A stretch of DNA of 64,000 nt from the NCBI GenBank assembly GCA_949775045.1, contig OX459100.1:4551936-4615935 (forward strand), given 5' to 3'. Both the position numbers and the translations under genes were made by a program. The DNA comes from Metridium senile (taxonomy: Eukaryota > Cnidaria > Anthozoa > Actiniaria > Metridiidae). Position 1 is the stretch's first letter. Each line of letters begins with the position of its first letter. This document shows positions 26,931 to 39,702 of this stretch, in pieces. The notes below the pieces were generated by a model that made no database searches, was not told the DNA's origin, and saw only the letters and a program-made list of their open reading frames with translations.

Positions 26931-27293
26931 CCATGCCCAATCTGAACTGTAATTATTTTAGTTACGTAACCGCAAAAGACAACTACAAAATCATAGATAT
27001 AGGTGGAACGGAATAATTTACTTTCTGAGCAAATAATAATCTGCGATATATATATTTTCGATAAAAATTCAAAAACCTTATTTATCACGCATACAAAGTA
27101 CTATATTTTTCAATAATTTTATGCTCAAATTATGAAAAAGGTATTTTATACTTATGTGCATGATGAATTATTCACTAAAAATCCAACCCAAACTATTTAT
27201 GTTTTTAAAATATGAACCAATTAAAAACTTCGATATCACTATAACTTTTCTAGAGAAACAAAATTAGGGGTATTATTCACGCGTTTTTGAAAG
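26931..27293. repeat. Direct repeat, second copy (~363 bp)
   Basis: Partner of 24956-25319. The repeats lie inside the inverted ends of the element, so internal duplication fits better than long terminal repeats. Confidence 0.85.
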
Positions 27294-27809
27294 ATATGAA
27301 TTTTTAGATATTATTTATGGGTTACCATTTTTTCTTAAGTATGGTGCTCCGCTTGCGCGGGCCTTAGGCCCGCGCGGAGCTCCGCTATTAATGTGTGACT
27401 GCATGCTGCTCACGTAAGTAGAATTCACTTGATTCTAAATTGTACAATAAGATTATTTACTAGTAAAGTTTTCGAGATAGTTCGGTGAAAACCACATAAA
27501 ATGTTAATTAATTTATTTTCAATTTTTTTTATATTTCGCTAGATTGATGATAAATATTTGTTATAGATTGACCAACAAAAAATATTTTAAAATGTTATAA
27601 ATAAATAATATGTTCTTGCAGTTTTGTTAAGTACTTTTAATGTGCTTTTATGTATATTTGCATGTAGAAGTTTCACAAAAAATGTTGAATTGTGCATTCC
27701 AAGACTGAAATACATTGTTGGTTTCAAAGGTAGCAAATATAGATTGATTTGCATTTCATATGAAGCTAATATACAAAACATAACTCTAATACACTGTACT
27801 GACATTAAG

Positions 27810-27950
27810 CACTTAATGACTGGTCCCGAGGGAAACAGTTAGTTTTGTTTCCCGAGAATCCCAATGTTTCCCGAGGCTCCGGCCGAGGGAAACATTGAGA
27901 TTCGAGGGAAACAAAACTAACTGATTTCCCGAGGGATCAGTCATTAAGTG
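27810..27950. mobile_element. Foldback MITE (CACTTAATGACTG ends)
   Basis: The palindrome runs from CACTTAATGACTGGTCCCGAGG to its complement ending at 27950, with a GAGGCTCCGGCCGAG centre. The arms are nearly perfect. Confidence 0.8.
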
Positions 27951-28362
27951 TTTTATTATATACCCTATTCAAACGAAGAAAAATTTTCATTCCATTTTGA
28001 AAATTTTTTATTTACGAAAAAAATTTCGTTATGAATTACAAAGCGTGGAGAAAATTGAAATGTAATATGATATTACAAAGTTTTTAGTCGACCAAAAAAT
28101 GTCAAATGACAATAATGTAATGTTTTATTTTAAGTGAAAATGTTTTTTGTTTACTTGTTGGAGTTGGAGTTTAAATTGGTGGTTACATTGAGTTTGCAAA
28201 CGCACCACACGAACTTTCGATGGACTTTGACCTGATCACGTGGATTTATTCCCCTCTCACGTGGATTTATTCCCCGCGCGGGGAATAGATCGATTTATTT
28301 CCCTCCACGTGACGTGCTCTCGACCAATAAGAAAACGAGTTTGAATAGGATATATAATAAAA
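27951..28362. mobile_element. ~0.4-kb inverted-repeat element (CCTATTCAAACG ends)
   Basis: Ends TATACCCTATTCAAACGA and CTCGTTTGAATAGGATATA are inverted. The interior near 28245-28300 has a second palindrome, ATTCCCCGCGCGGGGAAT. It abuts the preceding foldback element. Confidence 0.6.
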
Positions 28363-28840
28363 TGGCATAAACTGCACAATGCATTTTGGTCTTGCATGGA
28401 ATGTACTATTCAGTATTCATAAGTCAAACTCTTTCTGGAATAGTTATATATTGTATATACCGTATATATGTATGATTACATCCTGTTGCAGAAGGATAAG
28501 AGCACATGTTTATACAAAAATCTAATTTAATTAACATCCAGATAAACTAGTATTTTGAGTTTTGCATCTCATTTATATTTGTATATTTGACTGTATATAT
28601 AAATGCGTACCACAATCATTCTGTACTTGAGGGTATGCATGTATAATTACTTTTATACTACATATTCTCAATTTCAGAAAGGTTGTGGTTTATGTACATG
28701 TACATGTACATATATAATTATACCAATACCTTAATATTAGGTGCATCTTTTTATGATTTTTTTTTATATTTACGTGTTTAAAAGGATAAGAACATTCATT
28801 GCAGAATATTAAGTTGTCCTTCAGTAGCATTTTGGAAGGT

Positions 28841-28983
28841 ATTATGAGAGTAGGTTTGAGGCCATGTACTATACTGTATTTATTTATTTGGATCTATCTT
28901 CTGATGATGTCGGCGTCCAACAAAAGCTCAAGACCCAAATAAATAAATACAGTAGTACATGGCCTCAAACCTACTCTCATAAT
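28841..28983. mobile_element. Foldback element, ~58-bp arms
   Basis: The left arm ATTATGAGAGTAGGTTTGAG... and its complement, ending at 28983, fold with a ~30-nt loop around 28895-28930. Mismatches are few. Confidence 0.85.
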
Positions 28984-29896
28984 TTATTGCAGTGTTTTTA
29001 GTTTGCATCTTTTTAGATAATTAGCCTTAGTTACTACAAGGTGTGCATATACTGCAATCACGTATATATATATATCAATATAATGAAAATGGGTCGCAAT
29101 GTTTTTAAGTGGTTTTAGGCGTTTTAAGGCGATTTAGCGCGTTTTAAGGAGATTTAGCGCGTTTTAAGGCGATTAAGTGCGATTTAGCGCGATTTAAGGT
29201 CCGGGGGCAGGCCTAAATTACAGTCCATACAGTGCAAATTACAAAAACTAAATCGATTTGATAAACAGTATTCCTAAATCATTTTAGAATTAAATCATTT
29301 TTAAATTACTGTCTGACATTAATTTAAAAAAACTAATTAAAACTATGATTACAATGTAAAATTACAAGTGCTAGTATGCTATCAATGCGCTAACAGCAAT
29401 AATTATATAAATAAAACTGTGAAAAATTAAATTAAACTATTTAAAAAAAACGTGTCATGGCGAGAAAATGTTGAATAAATGTTAATATTCTTTTCATTTT
29501 TTTATTATATGTGAAATATAAATGAATGGAACAAATAACACATTTTTAAACTTGTATTTGTACAAATGTGCAAATTAATGTAAATTGTTCCCGCGTCATC
29601 TCAGAAGAGGAAATTGAACAATCCGCATCAGACTTGTGTTTACAAACTATTTATTTGTGATGTTAATTAACAACTGGATGTGAAATAGGATTCAAAAAGA
29701 TTATAGTAAAATCAGATCCCAAAATGATATATATTTTTGCTTCTTTAAGACATAATGTTTTGGATAGCACAATTAGCTAGTAAATGTAAGCAAGAACAAT
29801 TACTGTTTCGAATTATCTCAATTTGGTACAGTGCTTCAGAAAAAAGAGCATATAACATTGAAAACAACTCAAAAAGATAGATAATTAGTGCATTAC

Positions 29897-30158
29897 AGCA
29901 GTTCTCAGTCACACGTGCACCGCTCGCATAAAAAGCACGCTATAAAACGTGAAGTTGGTGGTTTTTACTTCAGTCGGGCTGCGAAACATGTCTGAATTCC
30001 TACAACAACCTCTTCGTCGGATTCAGACATGTTTCGCAGCCCGACTGAAGTAAAAACACCATGCGTCTTGTAAACACAGTTTGATTTACGTCCACCAACT
30101 TCACGTTTTATAGCGGTGCTTTTTTGCGAGCGGTGCACGTGTGACTGAGAATAGCTGT
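29897..30158. repeat. Palindrome of spacer II (left arm shortened)
   Basis: Same palindrome as 14321-14617, but ~35 nt of the left arm (from ACGTCAATCAAACTG to the GGTG before TTTTTACTTCAG) is missing, giving an asymmetric hairpin. Spacer III shares this deletion. Confidence 0.88.
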
Positions 30159-30640
30159 AAATTTGTCAGCATAATTTTTTGAACTGATGTATGACTTTTC
30201 AACAAAATGCTCTAGTTTTTGTATAAATATGATTAAGGAAATTCGCGCGGAATATTCACGCGCATCCTACTACGCACGACGACGCGCGGTGAGGAACACC
30301 TGGGAGATTTTGCTTCTATAAGATAAACAAGCAGGCGAGCTTATTTTCGATGTTTGAAGCTAAATAACTAAAAATAATTAACGGTGACTCCCATTTGTTA
30401 TCTTATAAATCAAAGTAACTACTCAAGATAAGTCTTCGCTTAATTTTTGAAAAAAATTGACATTTTTTTTAATTACAGAAAATCGGCTTTTTCACATTTT
30501 TTTTACCCTCGAAAACGACAAAAAAGCGGCCATTTTGTTCGAGACTAACGGTCTTTTTCTCCAAAAAAGGAAATTATTTTCAAATTTTGCGTCAAAAAAC
30601 CGCTTTATTTCCAAATATAATGATTTTCAAAAACACTTAA

Positions 30641-31923
30641 GGTGGCTGACTACTATACAAAAACTAGAAAACTGCGCATGACTTCGCGCACATACGACAT
30701 CGAGTCACGGTAGAGATACAGGGAATCCAAACATTCATTTTTGTGCCGTATATTTTAAAGCGTTAAGCAATTTAACAGCCATTATCATGATTTAGATATG
30801 CTGTCATTTGAAAGGGATCTGTTTCACCTTGATATGTGAATTTATAAAAGTAAAAGGAACTTCAAAGGTGGCCGAACTAGCGATTCTTTTAATTACAAAA
30901 CTCACATTTCACGAAAAACGGCAAAATAGGACTCAAAACTTATCCAAACAACAATTGCACAACATTAGTGAAATAAAAAGAAAACAAAAGCATTATATAA
31001 AAGTCATTTTCTGTCGAAAAGACAATTTTTTAGCACGTTTTTGTTGGAAAAAATAATGGATATGAAAGTTGAAATATGTCAAAAAGACGATGGAAAATTA
31101 GTTAAAACAAAACAATGAACACATGAAATGATACATAGTGACATTTATTATAGCTTCTTCTTACAGAAAAGTGAATTGCCTTTGAGAAATAATTCATAAA
31201 CCTGTTTTAAGGGACGTTTTTTGAAAAGAAATACTTCGAGTAGTTGACAAACTTTCCCTCAACATCGCACGAGTGTTGCGTGACAAGATGGCGTAAGTTC
31301 AAAAGGAACAGCTCATTGGATTGGGTAAAATATATCCAATCAGAAATAACGTTGTAATTCTCCCGTTCCCAGGAATGGCAGAGTAGTCAAAATGGTAAAA
31401 AAAGCTGATTTTAGGTTCGTTTTTCTTTTAAAACTCAACAATTCGCCCGGGACCCTATGATTTGTTTTTGATATTCAGGAAGAACAGGTAAAAATCGTTG
31501 TTTTGACAAACTTTAAGAAAGTTGTCATTTCTACAACTATAAAAAAATACTGTGTCTGCTAATACAAATGATCGTTTACGCTCGATTTCGGACTTTATGA
31601 GCATACATATTACATATTTTTTCACCTTACTCGTACATATTTCCTATTAATTACTTAACAGATCTCGAGAACAATCCTCACGTAAGATTTTCTGAAAAAA
31701 ATACGTCCACAGCTCTTTTAGTTTTTATGTTGTGAATTATTTAGCTCCAAGCCCAGTTTTTGCCATTTTTCGTTCGAAAACTTGCAGAGTGGGTACTATT
31801 CGAAATCCAATATCTCAGAAACGTGCTCGTTTCTCTTTTACATCTGAATCACCATTAAATTTCCTATGAAATACCTTTCTAATAATAAATTCTGATTTGT
31901 TTTTCGTATAGTAGTCAGCCACC
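30641..31923. mobile_element. TTAA-flanked TIR element (spacer II)
   Basis: GGTGGCTGACTACTATA ends are flanked by TTAA at 30637-30640 and 31924-31927. It is a duplicate of the spacer I element. Confidence 0.75.
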
Positions 31924-32370
31924 TTAAGGGCCTTCTTTTATTATGACATTTTATATTGACATTATGGCATTTTTTACTAATTTTCTTTCTTGTTTTTGCC
32001 ACCAAAACATTCCGTCACGCTGCTTGCGGAAAATGCCGACATTGCCGAATTGGAAGCCATGCATTTTCCTCGGAAACAACGACGGTGACCCCAATTTTTG
32101 TTAGCTTATTTGATGTGTCTAATTTAGTTTGATCAACTGGCAAAGTCTTAGGAAATTGACATTTACTTTGATTTTTGTGGCAATATACTTTCGTGTCGTG
32201 CAATTTTGGTAATGTTTTTTGCAATCGCTCGTATGATTTCAGACCAATTTGCATTTCACTCAGTTCAATAACCTTTTTTTATTAACTTTATTATGTTCAT
32301 TTATTCATGTTTTATTTACTATTTTTGTTTAATTCCATCAGTCCTTTTTGGTGATTTCGGCCCGGGCGGA

Positions 32371-32390
32371 GGGGGGGGGGGGGGGGGGGG
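32371..32390. repeat. Poly-G tract (spacer II)
   Basis: Twenty consecutive G after CCCGGGCGGA, equivalent to the spacer I tract. Its length differs between spacers, as expected for a slippage-prone run. Confidence 0.9.
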
Positions 32391-34304
32391 ACTTTTAGGG
32401 TCGAAAGATAGACCCTCGCGTACCTTTTAGGGTCAGAGTTACGTTTTCGAACTTAAGATTATACAAATTGAAAATAATCTAAATGGTGCCGTACCTTAGG
32501 GTCTGAAATCAGTATCTGAGTTAATTTATGCATACCTTGTGGGGTCATTGTCAAAACCGTCCGTCTAGCACCCCTATCCATTTTCTAAGGGAGTCCCCTC
32601 CGGGGATTTTGGCTATTACATAATATCATGCAGCGAAAAAATATTGATTAAACGTTTGCCATCATTCAGTTATAAAACAATTATGAATCACATATTTATC
32701 TATGGTTATAACGTTAATCTTGCTAAAGGTTCAGCTTCTTTTTTCCAATACAAACCTGCAAGTTTACGTGTTAGCTTCCTACTTAAGTTAAAAATTAGAG
32801 CACATCTTGTTTATTCTATATCATCTTCCGTGTAAGTTTCTGAACAGCAGATCTATGTAAGTGGGTAATGTACCGTCTTCCTATTTTGTCCTCCAATCTA
32901 TGGAGAAAAAAAGCATTCTGTGAGTCAATTAGTTTCATATGTCTAACAAGGTCAACAAATGGGCAAAACTACCCTTCTTTTAAATCATGTATGCCCAAAG
33001 TGCCTGAGTTCATCATCGTCTTGATCAGTAATCACTATCCTAACCAGTGCTAGCGCTCAGGTTTCCTTCAGATCATTTTTCACTTCAAGGGCTGGAGAAA
33101 AATAATATATTTTTAGTTTGCTTACATTATTGATTAAAATGTTTTAACATTTACCCATTAATATAGATTGACTGTTCGCCAATAAAGAAATGAGATGCAT
33201 GCCTAGATTGGTTAAGACCTGCAAGGGCGCTATAAAACGTGACATAGGACATCTACACCATTTTGCTATTATTTTGTCCCATGTTTCAATCCCAATTAAT
33301 TCTCTTATTTGTAAGACATATTCACAAAACGTTGCATGTTTAGGAGTTGTTTTGAGGCTTTTTTAAGCTTTTTTAACCTTAAAAGTTAGTAATCTAACGA
33401 TTACACAATTAAACCAATTTGTAAATGGAGCTCATTGTATTCATGTAGTTGGCACAAGTTTGATGGCAGCTTACAGCCGATGCTTACTCTAGATCTCGGT
33501 ATGCATTTCTTCATGCGAACATATGTGCAAACATAATTATACTCTTGGTCGCAAGGCCTCGCTTTCATTTCTGTAAACAGCTCCTAAACGTTGTGAAATC
33601 ACGCCATTTAAATCTGACTTTGATCGAACGTCCAAATATTGATAATCGCTCTTGAGATAGAACTTCAATGCCTCAGTTTATAGAATGGTATTCATGATTT
33701 TCATATGATGATAAAATTGCAGTTTTTTAGGGGTGTAAATGCCATTGAAAACACTGATTCAAAATTCACAATCACGCTCACAGGTACGTTATTATGGACC
33801 ATTATTATTACCTTCATGGGTTATTGCACTTAGTTCTTACAAGCGATCTCATTGGCCCTTGGTAAGACAAGGGGCAGTGACGTCAAGAACACAGTATGCG
33901 GAGAAGTCCATCAGACGCAGTTTGGGGAGAAAGCGAGAGCGTGGGACCCAGGCCCGCTCTAAAAATCAGGCTAGGAAAACTAATGTAACGCAGTAATATT
34001 TTCTAATGGACAAGTGTTTCTTGACTATTGAAAGTTTAAGTTGTGATTAGTAGCCAGAACATTCCAAGACTCAGTTCCTTACGTATATTTTTCATATAAA
34101 ACCACATAATATTAACACATATGACTTCAATTCTTGATCAAAATTTCCGTCTGATCATACAAAATGTTTGGTACATTTTAGGGTTAGAAATCATGTTTTA
34201 TAGTCCCCAAAACTTGGATGTCTACATTCCTCGATGCTGGTCTCGCAGCCCTTACAAGAAACATCGCGAAGCCACGTTTTACGAGATGATGTAGCAGGAT
34301 TAAA

Positions 34305-34992
34305 CTCAGGTGTGTTAAGGCCTGGGTTTTTTGCAAATTACGATTTTTTTTTGTTTCTTTTCTAAAACAGTGGGTTTTAGACATATCGTAATCATTCGTT
34401 TATGGAAGATGTAGTTCCAGATTGTAAACCCTTTGATATGAAATTTTTTTCCTTTTGTTGGTCACGTGACTTTAAGGCAGCAAAAACGGTTTTTTGAAAA
34501 CGGGGAACATTTGTCCTTTCCCAATCAAGCTGAAATTCGCATGGTTTTTAGATATTAATCGAAGGCATATGACACCGCCTTTTAATCGTGTCTATCTTCA
34601 TGGAGCAAAAAGATATTAAGGAAAAACCTAAATGCAAAATAGGTCACGTGACCTTTTTTCTAAAATAACTCTCTACATAAGGTATTTTTCCTAACGCAAA
34701 AGGCGTAGTTGTAAAGACCTCTATAACAGAAACAAAATAACACATTTCTCGTTAAAATCGAAGAATTCTTTATATTCCCCATTTTTAATCAACATTTCTA
34801 AGCTAATAATTTGGTGTACCTTGTCACGTGACATCCCTTCCAATGTGAACATGTAGCAGAAAGTTTCACTTAAAGTATATTTGACAAAATATACCAACCT
34901 ATTAAAGATTCCTACTAAGAAAAGGCCACGAAACTCTTTAAACCTATTTTCATATGCAAAATAGGCTCAAACCAGGCCTTAACACACCTGAG
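34305..34992. mobile_element. 688-bp TIR element inside exon C of copy 3
   Basis: Inverted ends CTCAGGTGTGTTAAGGCCTG and its complement interrupt the coding exon. Copies 1, 2 and 4 show the uninterrupted site near 8694, 18752 and 46546. Flanks allow only an AA (2-bp) duplication. GTCACGTGAC occurs three times inside (34461, 34643, 34823). No reading frame of size. Confidence 0.85.
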
Positions 34993-36046
34993 AAGTGCTT
35001 GATTTTTACTGCTTTCTCATGGCCAAGCATCATGCATAGAACATTGGATTCTTTCATTCCCAAGCCATCGTTACAGATTGTACCCCATAAACCTGAGTAC
35101 ATCACTTCCACGCGACCTTCGATAGGATTTGCATTTCGGCCCTCGTTTACTCCTCCAGAAAGACGTACTGAAAAAAGCAACCTTAGCTTATGAAATGATT
35201 TAGAAACATTTTTCTATTTGCGATCTTCTATTTTCAAAATGCAACAAAGGAGCTTATGTATAAAGGTTTGCAAATTAAGTCTACATTTTTACAAAAAAAA
35301 AATATGAAATAATTCTAGTTTGCAAGTATGTGGATTTGTATGGTAAAAACTCCCAAATATAGTATACGGAATAAGGGCAAACAATATATTCTGTATTAGG
35401 CTACTCACCTTTATAACCAGAACACACGACACCAGCATCCCTTGTGTGACTGTTGCAACTAGAGTAAACATTTTCCTATCCATCGTTAGAACAGCTGTGT
35501 AGTGAGGTCTCTGTGCCCTTACACTGCATGTTGTTCAGCCAGACTTTACCCGATCCTCGTCCATTGTACATAGGTCCTAAAGCTTTGGTAAAACCAAGTT
35601 GTCGACATGCAACCTTGACGTCGTTCATATCCCAGTTACCATATGGATGACACACTGTTCCCCATTGGTTATTGTGGTAGACTCGTACAATACCAGCAAC
35701 AGCTATACCCGTTGTACCAGGTTCAAGTTGTATGTTATCTTGAGGTGGACCTGTAAACATATCAGTGTTTCACTTAAATGAAATTGTCATTTGCGTATTT
35801 TTTAAAGCAAATACCAAAGAATTCTATATATCACGCAAACGTTTTTGCAGAAAATTAATGCATTCCAATATATTATAACAAATTTCGAGTTTCAACTTAG
35901 AATCGTCACCATATTTATTATATCAACCATAGATAAAATAATGGGATGGTATTTCAATTTTGGTCTTTTGCAAGATATCAACAGTCGCAAAAAGTACCAA
36001 CAGCTACATATTGAATTTTGCTTGTGCAATTCAATACAGATATGTC

Positions 36047-36933
36047 CACGGCGGGCGCAAACGACCTTAAAAGCACTCATGATGAAATTTCTAATTTGCA
36101 TCAAATATCACTCCACTTCTGCTAAGGACTATAAAACTGAAAACCGTTTTTAATTTGGGCGATGGAAACTTGAGCTATGGCGATTTTAACCTCCAGAATT
36201 TTTCCCGCGAAAATTTTTGCGGGAAAAAAACTTAATAAAACCTTTGGAAAAACATTTCGCTTGGTACATTTTTTTCATTTCAAAACATTTCTCTCTAATT
36301 TTAATGCGAATGAAATGATATAAGAACGCTGGAAAATCGTATGATTTTAGAATTTTGATTTTTGCAGTTAGAGGGCTATAAATTGATGTTGAAAAATTGA
36401 GTAAATCCCTGCTACGTCATTATGACGTCACAAATATCTTTAAAGATATGTTATGCAGCCCTTTTCTGGGATATCGATGATTTTATAAGCTATATCTACT
36501 AAAAATCGACTATTGAATGGGATTATGTTAGAATTTCTGTTACTGATTATAAATAATGATATTTTATTATTTTCTGTGACGTCATATTAGATGACGTCAT
36601 CAAAATCATAAAATCCCTCATATCTCCAGTTCCAGTTACCAAAAATGGATGAAAATTTCGATAACGTGTTTTACATCTTACTGGCTTATAAAATTCATCC
36701 TTAAATCGTATCTAGCGGTAAAATTGATTTTTTTCGACTACTGTAACATTTTATTATGACGTCATAATGACGAGAAAACATTCAAATAATTTCTCAAAAA
36801 TTTTCGGTACCTCCATATTACAATCACTGAAAATTTCAGAACACAAAGACGAAAATGTATTAAAATATTCGTAAATAACGGAAAATTGTGACATTTTAGC
36901 GTGCCTTTTTTGGGGCCGTTTGTGCCCGGCGTG
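36047..36933. mobile_element. ~887-bp TIR element in the A-B intron of copy 3
   Basis: The left end CACGGCGGGCGCAAACG and the complement of the right end, CACGCCGGGCACAAACG, form imperfect terminal inverted repeats. The equivalent introns of copies 1, 2 and 4 are only 337-344 bp and lack it. TGACGTCA occurs at 36423, 36577, 36592 and 36757, and once more at the right edge (36932). No clear target duplication. Confidence 0.75.
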
Positions 36934-38937
36934 ACGTCATTTTTTGTAAAAAGCTTACAGAAATGATTTGGAAAATTACCTGTGTAACCAGAACACACGA
37001 CACCAACATCAAATTTGTGACTGTTGCACCAAGAGTAAACAATTCCCCATCCATTATGAGTACAGCTGTGTAGTGACGTCTCTGTTCCCTTACATCTCAT
37101 GTTGTTCAGCCAGACTTTACCCGACCCTCGTCCAAGTCTCCAATATCCTACAGCTTTGGTAAAACCAAGTTGTCGACATGCAACCTTGGCGTCCTTCATA
37201 TCGAAGCTACTATCACACACTGTTCCCCATTGGTTATTGTGAAGGACTCGTACAATACCAGAAACACCTGAACCTACTGTACCAGGTTCAAGTTGTATAT
37301 TTTGGGCATCTTAAAAGTAAAATAAACAAAAGATTTAGATAAGAAGATTATAGCATTTAGGATAAACAAAGGTAAAAGTCGCATTTCTTTTTAATCGGTT
37401 TAACTCAGTTTTAGTAATTCTCACTAATGTTTGACAATCGATATTTAAAAACCTCTTAACATTCAAATAAAAATATCATCAAATAATATAATTCAAATTC
37501 GATTTTAAGTTAATTTTAGGACTTACAATGAATATGTTAAATTGGACTTGTTTTCTTGAATAAGTATATTATCTTAGCTAATAAAATCAACTTATTTTTC
37601 ACGTTTTGTTATTGTCTAGTATACTGTTTTATAATTTTTTTTAATCTGTTTTAACTCTGTAAAATCCCCTGTGGTAATTACTAGTAGACATAGTACTTTT
37701 AAACAAAAGTGGATAATTTTCTATTTTTTAATGTATTAGATTTATATGGATATCTCTTTAACTAATATTTTGTTTTCATGGTATTAACAAGTGTAACGAC
37801 CCATAATGATATACTCCCTTTTCAAAACTATTATTTCATTGTTGTATATCAAATTGACGCCTACATATATAAAGAAAATTTGCAGTATAGTTTTTGTCAT
37901 TTAATTTTTTTGACATATACATTTTGTAAATTTGCATCAAAGATTTTTATCAGGATATTTCAGTCACCAATTTCTTTACAATCTTTTGATAAATGCAGTT
38001 CGTATTTAAGCATATTTTTCCATATAACTCATTTATACATTTTAAAATACTATTTTGATGTTATCTAAATCTTTGATCCATGATGTTCTTAAATAATTAC
38101 TTTGTCATTTTGTTTGATGTTTAAATTGTATTGCAAAACGTTTTGGTTATATTCTAAATAACCAAATTTCAAATGTAATGTTTAAATAAACATTCCAACT
38201 ATATTTTTTAAATAGTAGGGATATAAATGGGACGTTTCGGTGTACGTCCGACACCAATTTCAAGCTTATGCTTAATAATTGTGTTGCATGTACAATAAAA
38301 CATCGCATGTATATCCCTTTCTATTTGTAACTAGCTTTTCTTCAAAACATCTTCTTGTAAAACTATATTTTTAACAGGTTTAAATATATATTTATCATAA
38401 ATGTTATTTAAAACTGAAATAGCTTTTTCAAATTTATTATCTCAAATTTTGCTAAACTTTTTTGTTATGATATATTGATTACAATGGACAATGCACTATA
38501 AGTTGCATTCAAATAATCGACATGACACTTAAGTTGTGTTGTGACTGCTTTAGAGCAGATTTCCTATAACTTTAAAAAGTTAAGTGTCATGTGCGTGCCT
38601 TGCCGTGACCGTGATGTTTTCTAGAAGTTTTTCACGTGCCTTGTAAGGCATTGAACGGGGATTATGCCATGCGATGTTCATAGTCATACGGACTTGTACT
38701 CTGCTCTAATTAGTCAATAATTGACTAGTATATTACCAATTAAATTATAAAGATTTAATACTCACCAGTAAGAGCTAACAAAGCCCAAAGGGTTACGAAA
38801 AGACCAAGGAATATTCCACAATTCATTTCGCTACTTCTGTACTGTAGAGCGCTCCTTCATCTGAAATGCAAATCTCGATACATCCGTCTTCTGCAATGGT
38901 GATTTGATTATGAAGATGTAGAGTGCATAACGGCTGC

Positions 38938-38950
38938 CTTTTATTGGTTC
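38938..38950 (-). promoter_or_regulatory. Putative core promoter of copy 3
   Basis: Same CCAATAAAAGG block and distance from the ATG as the other copies. The 5' region is preserved although the coding exons are damaged. Confidence 0.33.
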
Positions 38951-39702
38951 TGGGGTGGTTGTTTTGGAGCGAAATTCTAATTGTTATAGCCAGTGATGTT
39001 TCGGTTTAATGAAACATTGTTAATACGAAAGTGAAATAATATGTATATTGAAACAACTTTGTGGACATTTTTGATAAATACCTTTATCGAAACTTTTGGA
39101 GGTATTAAAAAATACAAAAATAAAATAAAGTAAAAAATAAATAAAAGTAAAAAAGATAACCTGAACTACTAAAACAAAATAACATTATGTAAATCAATAA
39201 ATTTGTTATAAGATCCCGTTTCAAAAGTATAGTAAATATGATAATCTAACAAGTTAATATTCATGTTCTGTTATATTTTGACGTTTGGTGCTGAAGACCT
39301 ATCACGTCGAACCAAAACACTAAACCGAAACAACGCTATCTGTCAAAAAATGGCGCACTTTTAATTTATGTAATAAATGCAAATTAGTTCTATGTCTTCA
39401 AAAGAAATAAAACAATTGCTATTCTGATTAACATTTTTTGGGATTAAAGTTGACTAAAACATTTCATTCAGTTTATGAATCAAAGGCTCTATGGCCAACT
39501 CGTGGATCAATGTTAGAACATTTTGAAAGCGCTTAGTTTTTAGACCACTTTTAATGTTGACTTTGTTGGATATAATTTAAAAAATATCAGAACATTATGA
39601 AAATAATGAATGTTAGCATATTGAAAAGACAAGGCATTGATTTCAAACAAATAAAACTTTATTTATAATAGATTTAAAATTTATGTAAAAATCTTAATTG
39701 TC

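Larger units (their letters stand above)
24884..27390. mobile_element. Nested ~2.5-kb element ending in TAATAGCGGAGCTCC inverted repeats
   Basis: Inverted ends lie at 24884-24898 and 27376-27390. Near the right end a GC-rich palindrome (GCGCGGGCCTTAGGCCCGCGC, about 27353-27374) stands out. Inside, a ~364-bp direct repeat occurs twice (24956-25319 and 26931-27293). No long reading frame is present. It is a non-autonomous DNA element of unassigned family. Confidence 0.65.
22795..29214. mobile_element. 6.4-kb TIR element with subterminal GCGATTTAA repeats
   Basis: Ends AGGCCTGCCC and GGGCAGGCCT are inverted, and AAATTA is duplicated outside (22789-22794 and 29215-29220). Spacers I and III carry the uninterrupted site (CAAATTACAGTCC). 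Both ends contain many GCGATTTAA/GCGTTTTAAGGC units (about 22810-23090 and 29105-29205). No transposase frame survives; the interior is filled with nested foldback elements. The superfamily is not assigned; a 6-bp duplication would be unusual. Confidence 0.8.
34195..38826 (-). pseudogene. SRCR-domain gene, copy 3 (disrupted)
   Basis: Exons: 38826-38766 (signal peptide), 37309-36980 (SRCR A, intact), 35750-35409 (SRCR B) and 35167-34195 (SRCR C, interrupted by the insertion at 34305-34992). Domain B has TAG at 35476-35478 at the conserved GWG Trp, so translation would stop at 221 residues: signal peptide, complete A and most of B. Domain B has two extra residues (HPYGNWDM), shared with exons of the distal cluster. 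Exon C is split by a 688-bp insertion and also carries the deletion shared with copies 2 and 4. The intron between A and B holds an ~887-bp insertion. Signal peptide, splice sites and exon A remain intact, so a short secreted product is possible. I call it a pseudogene because two of its three domains are broken. Confidence 0.7.

Noticed and set aside
24956..27293. LTR retrotransposon flanked by 364-bp repeats
   Set aside because: The repeats lie inside inverted ends, there is no gag/pol frame, primer-binding site or TG...CA repeat ends, and the inner region is too short.
33739..33996. 85-codon plus-strand frame rich in Arg/Lys
   Set aside because: It is broken in the equivalent spacers (18194 and 45989 regions) and has no domain.
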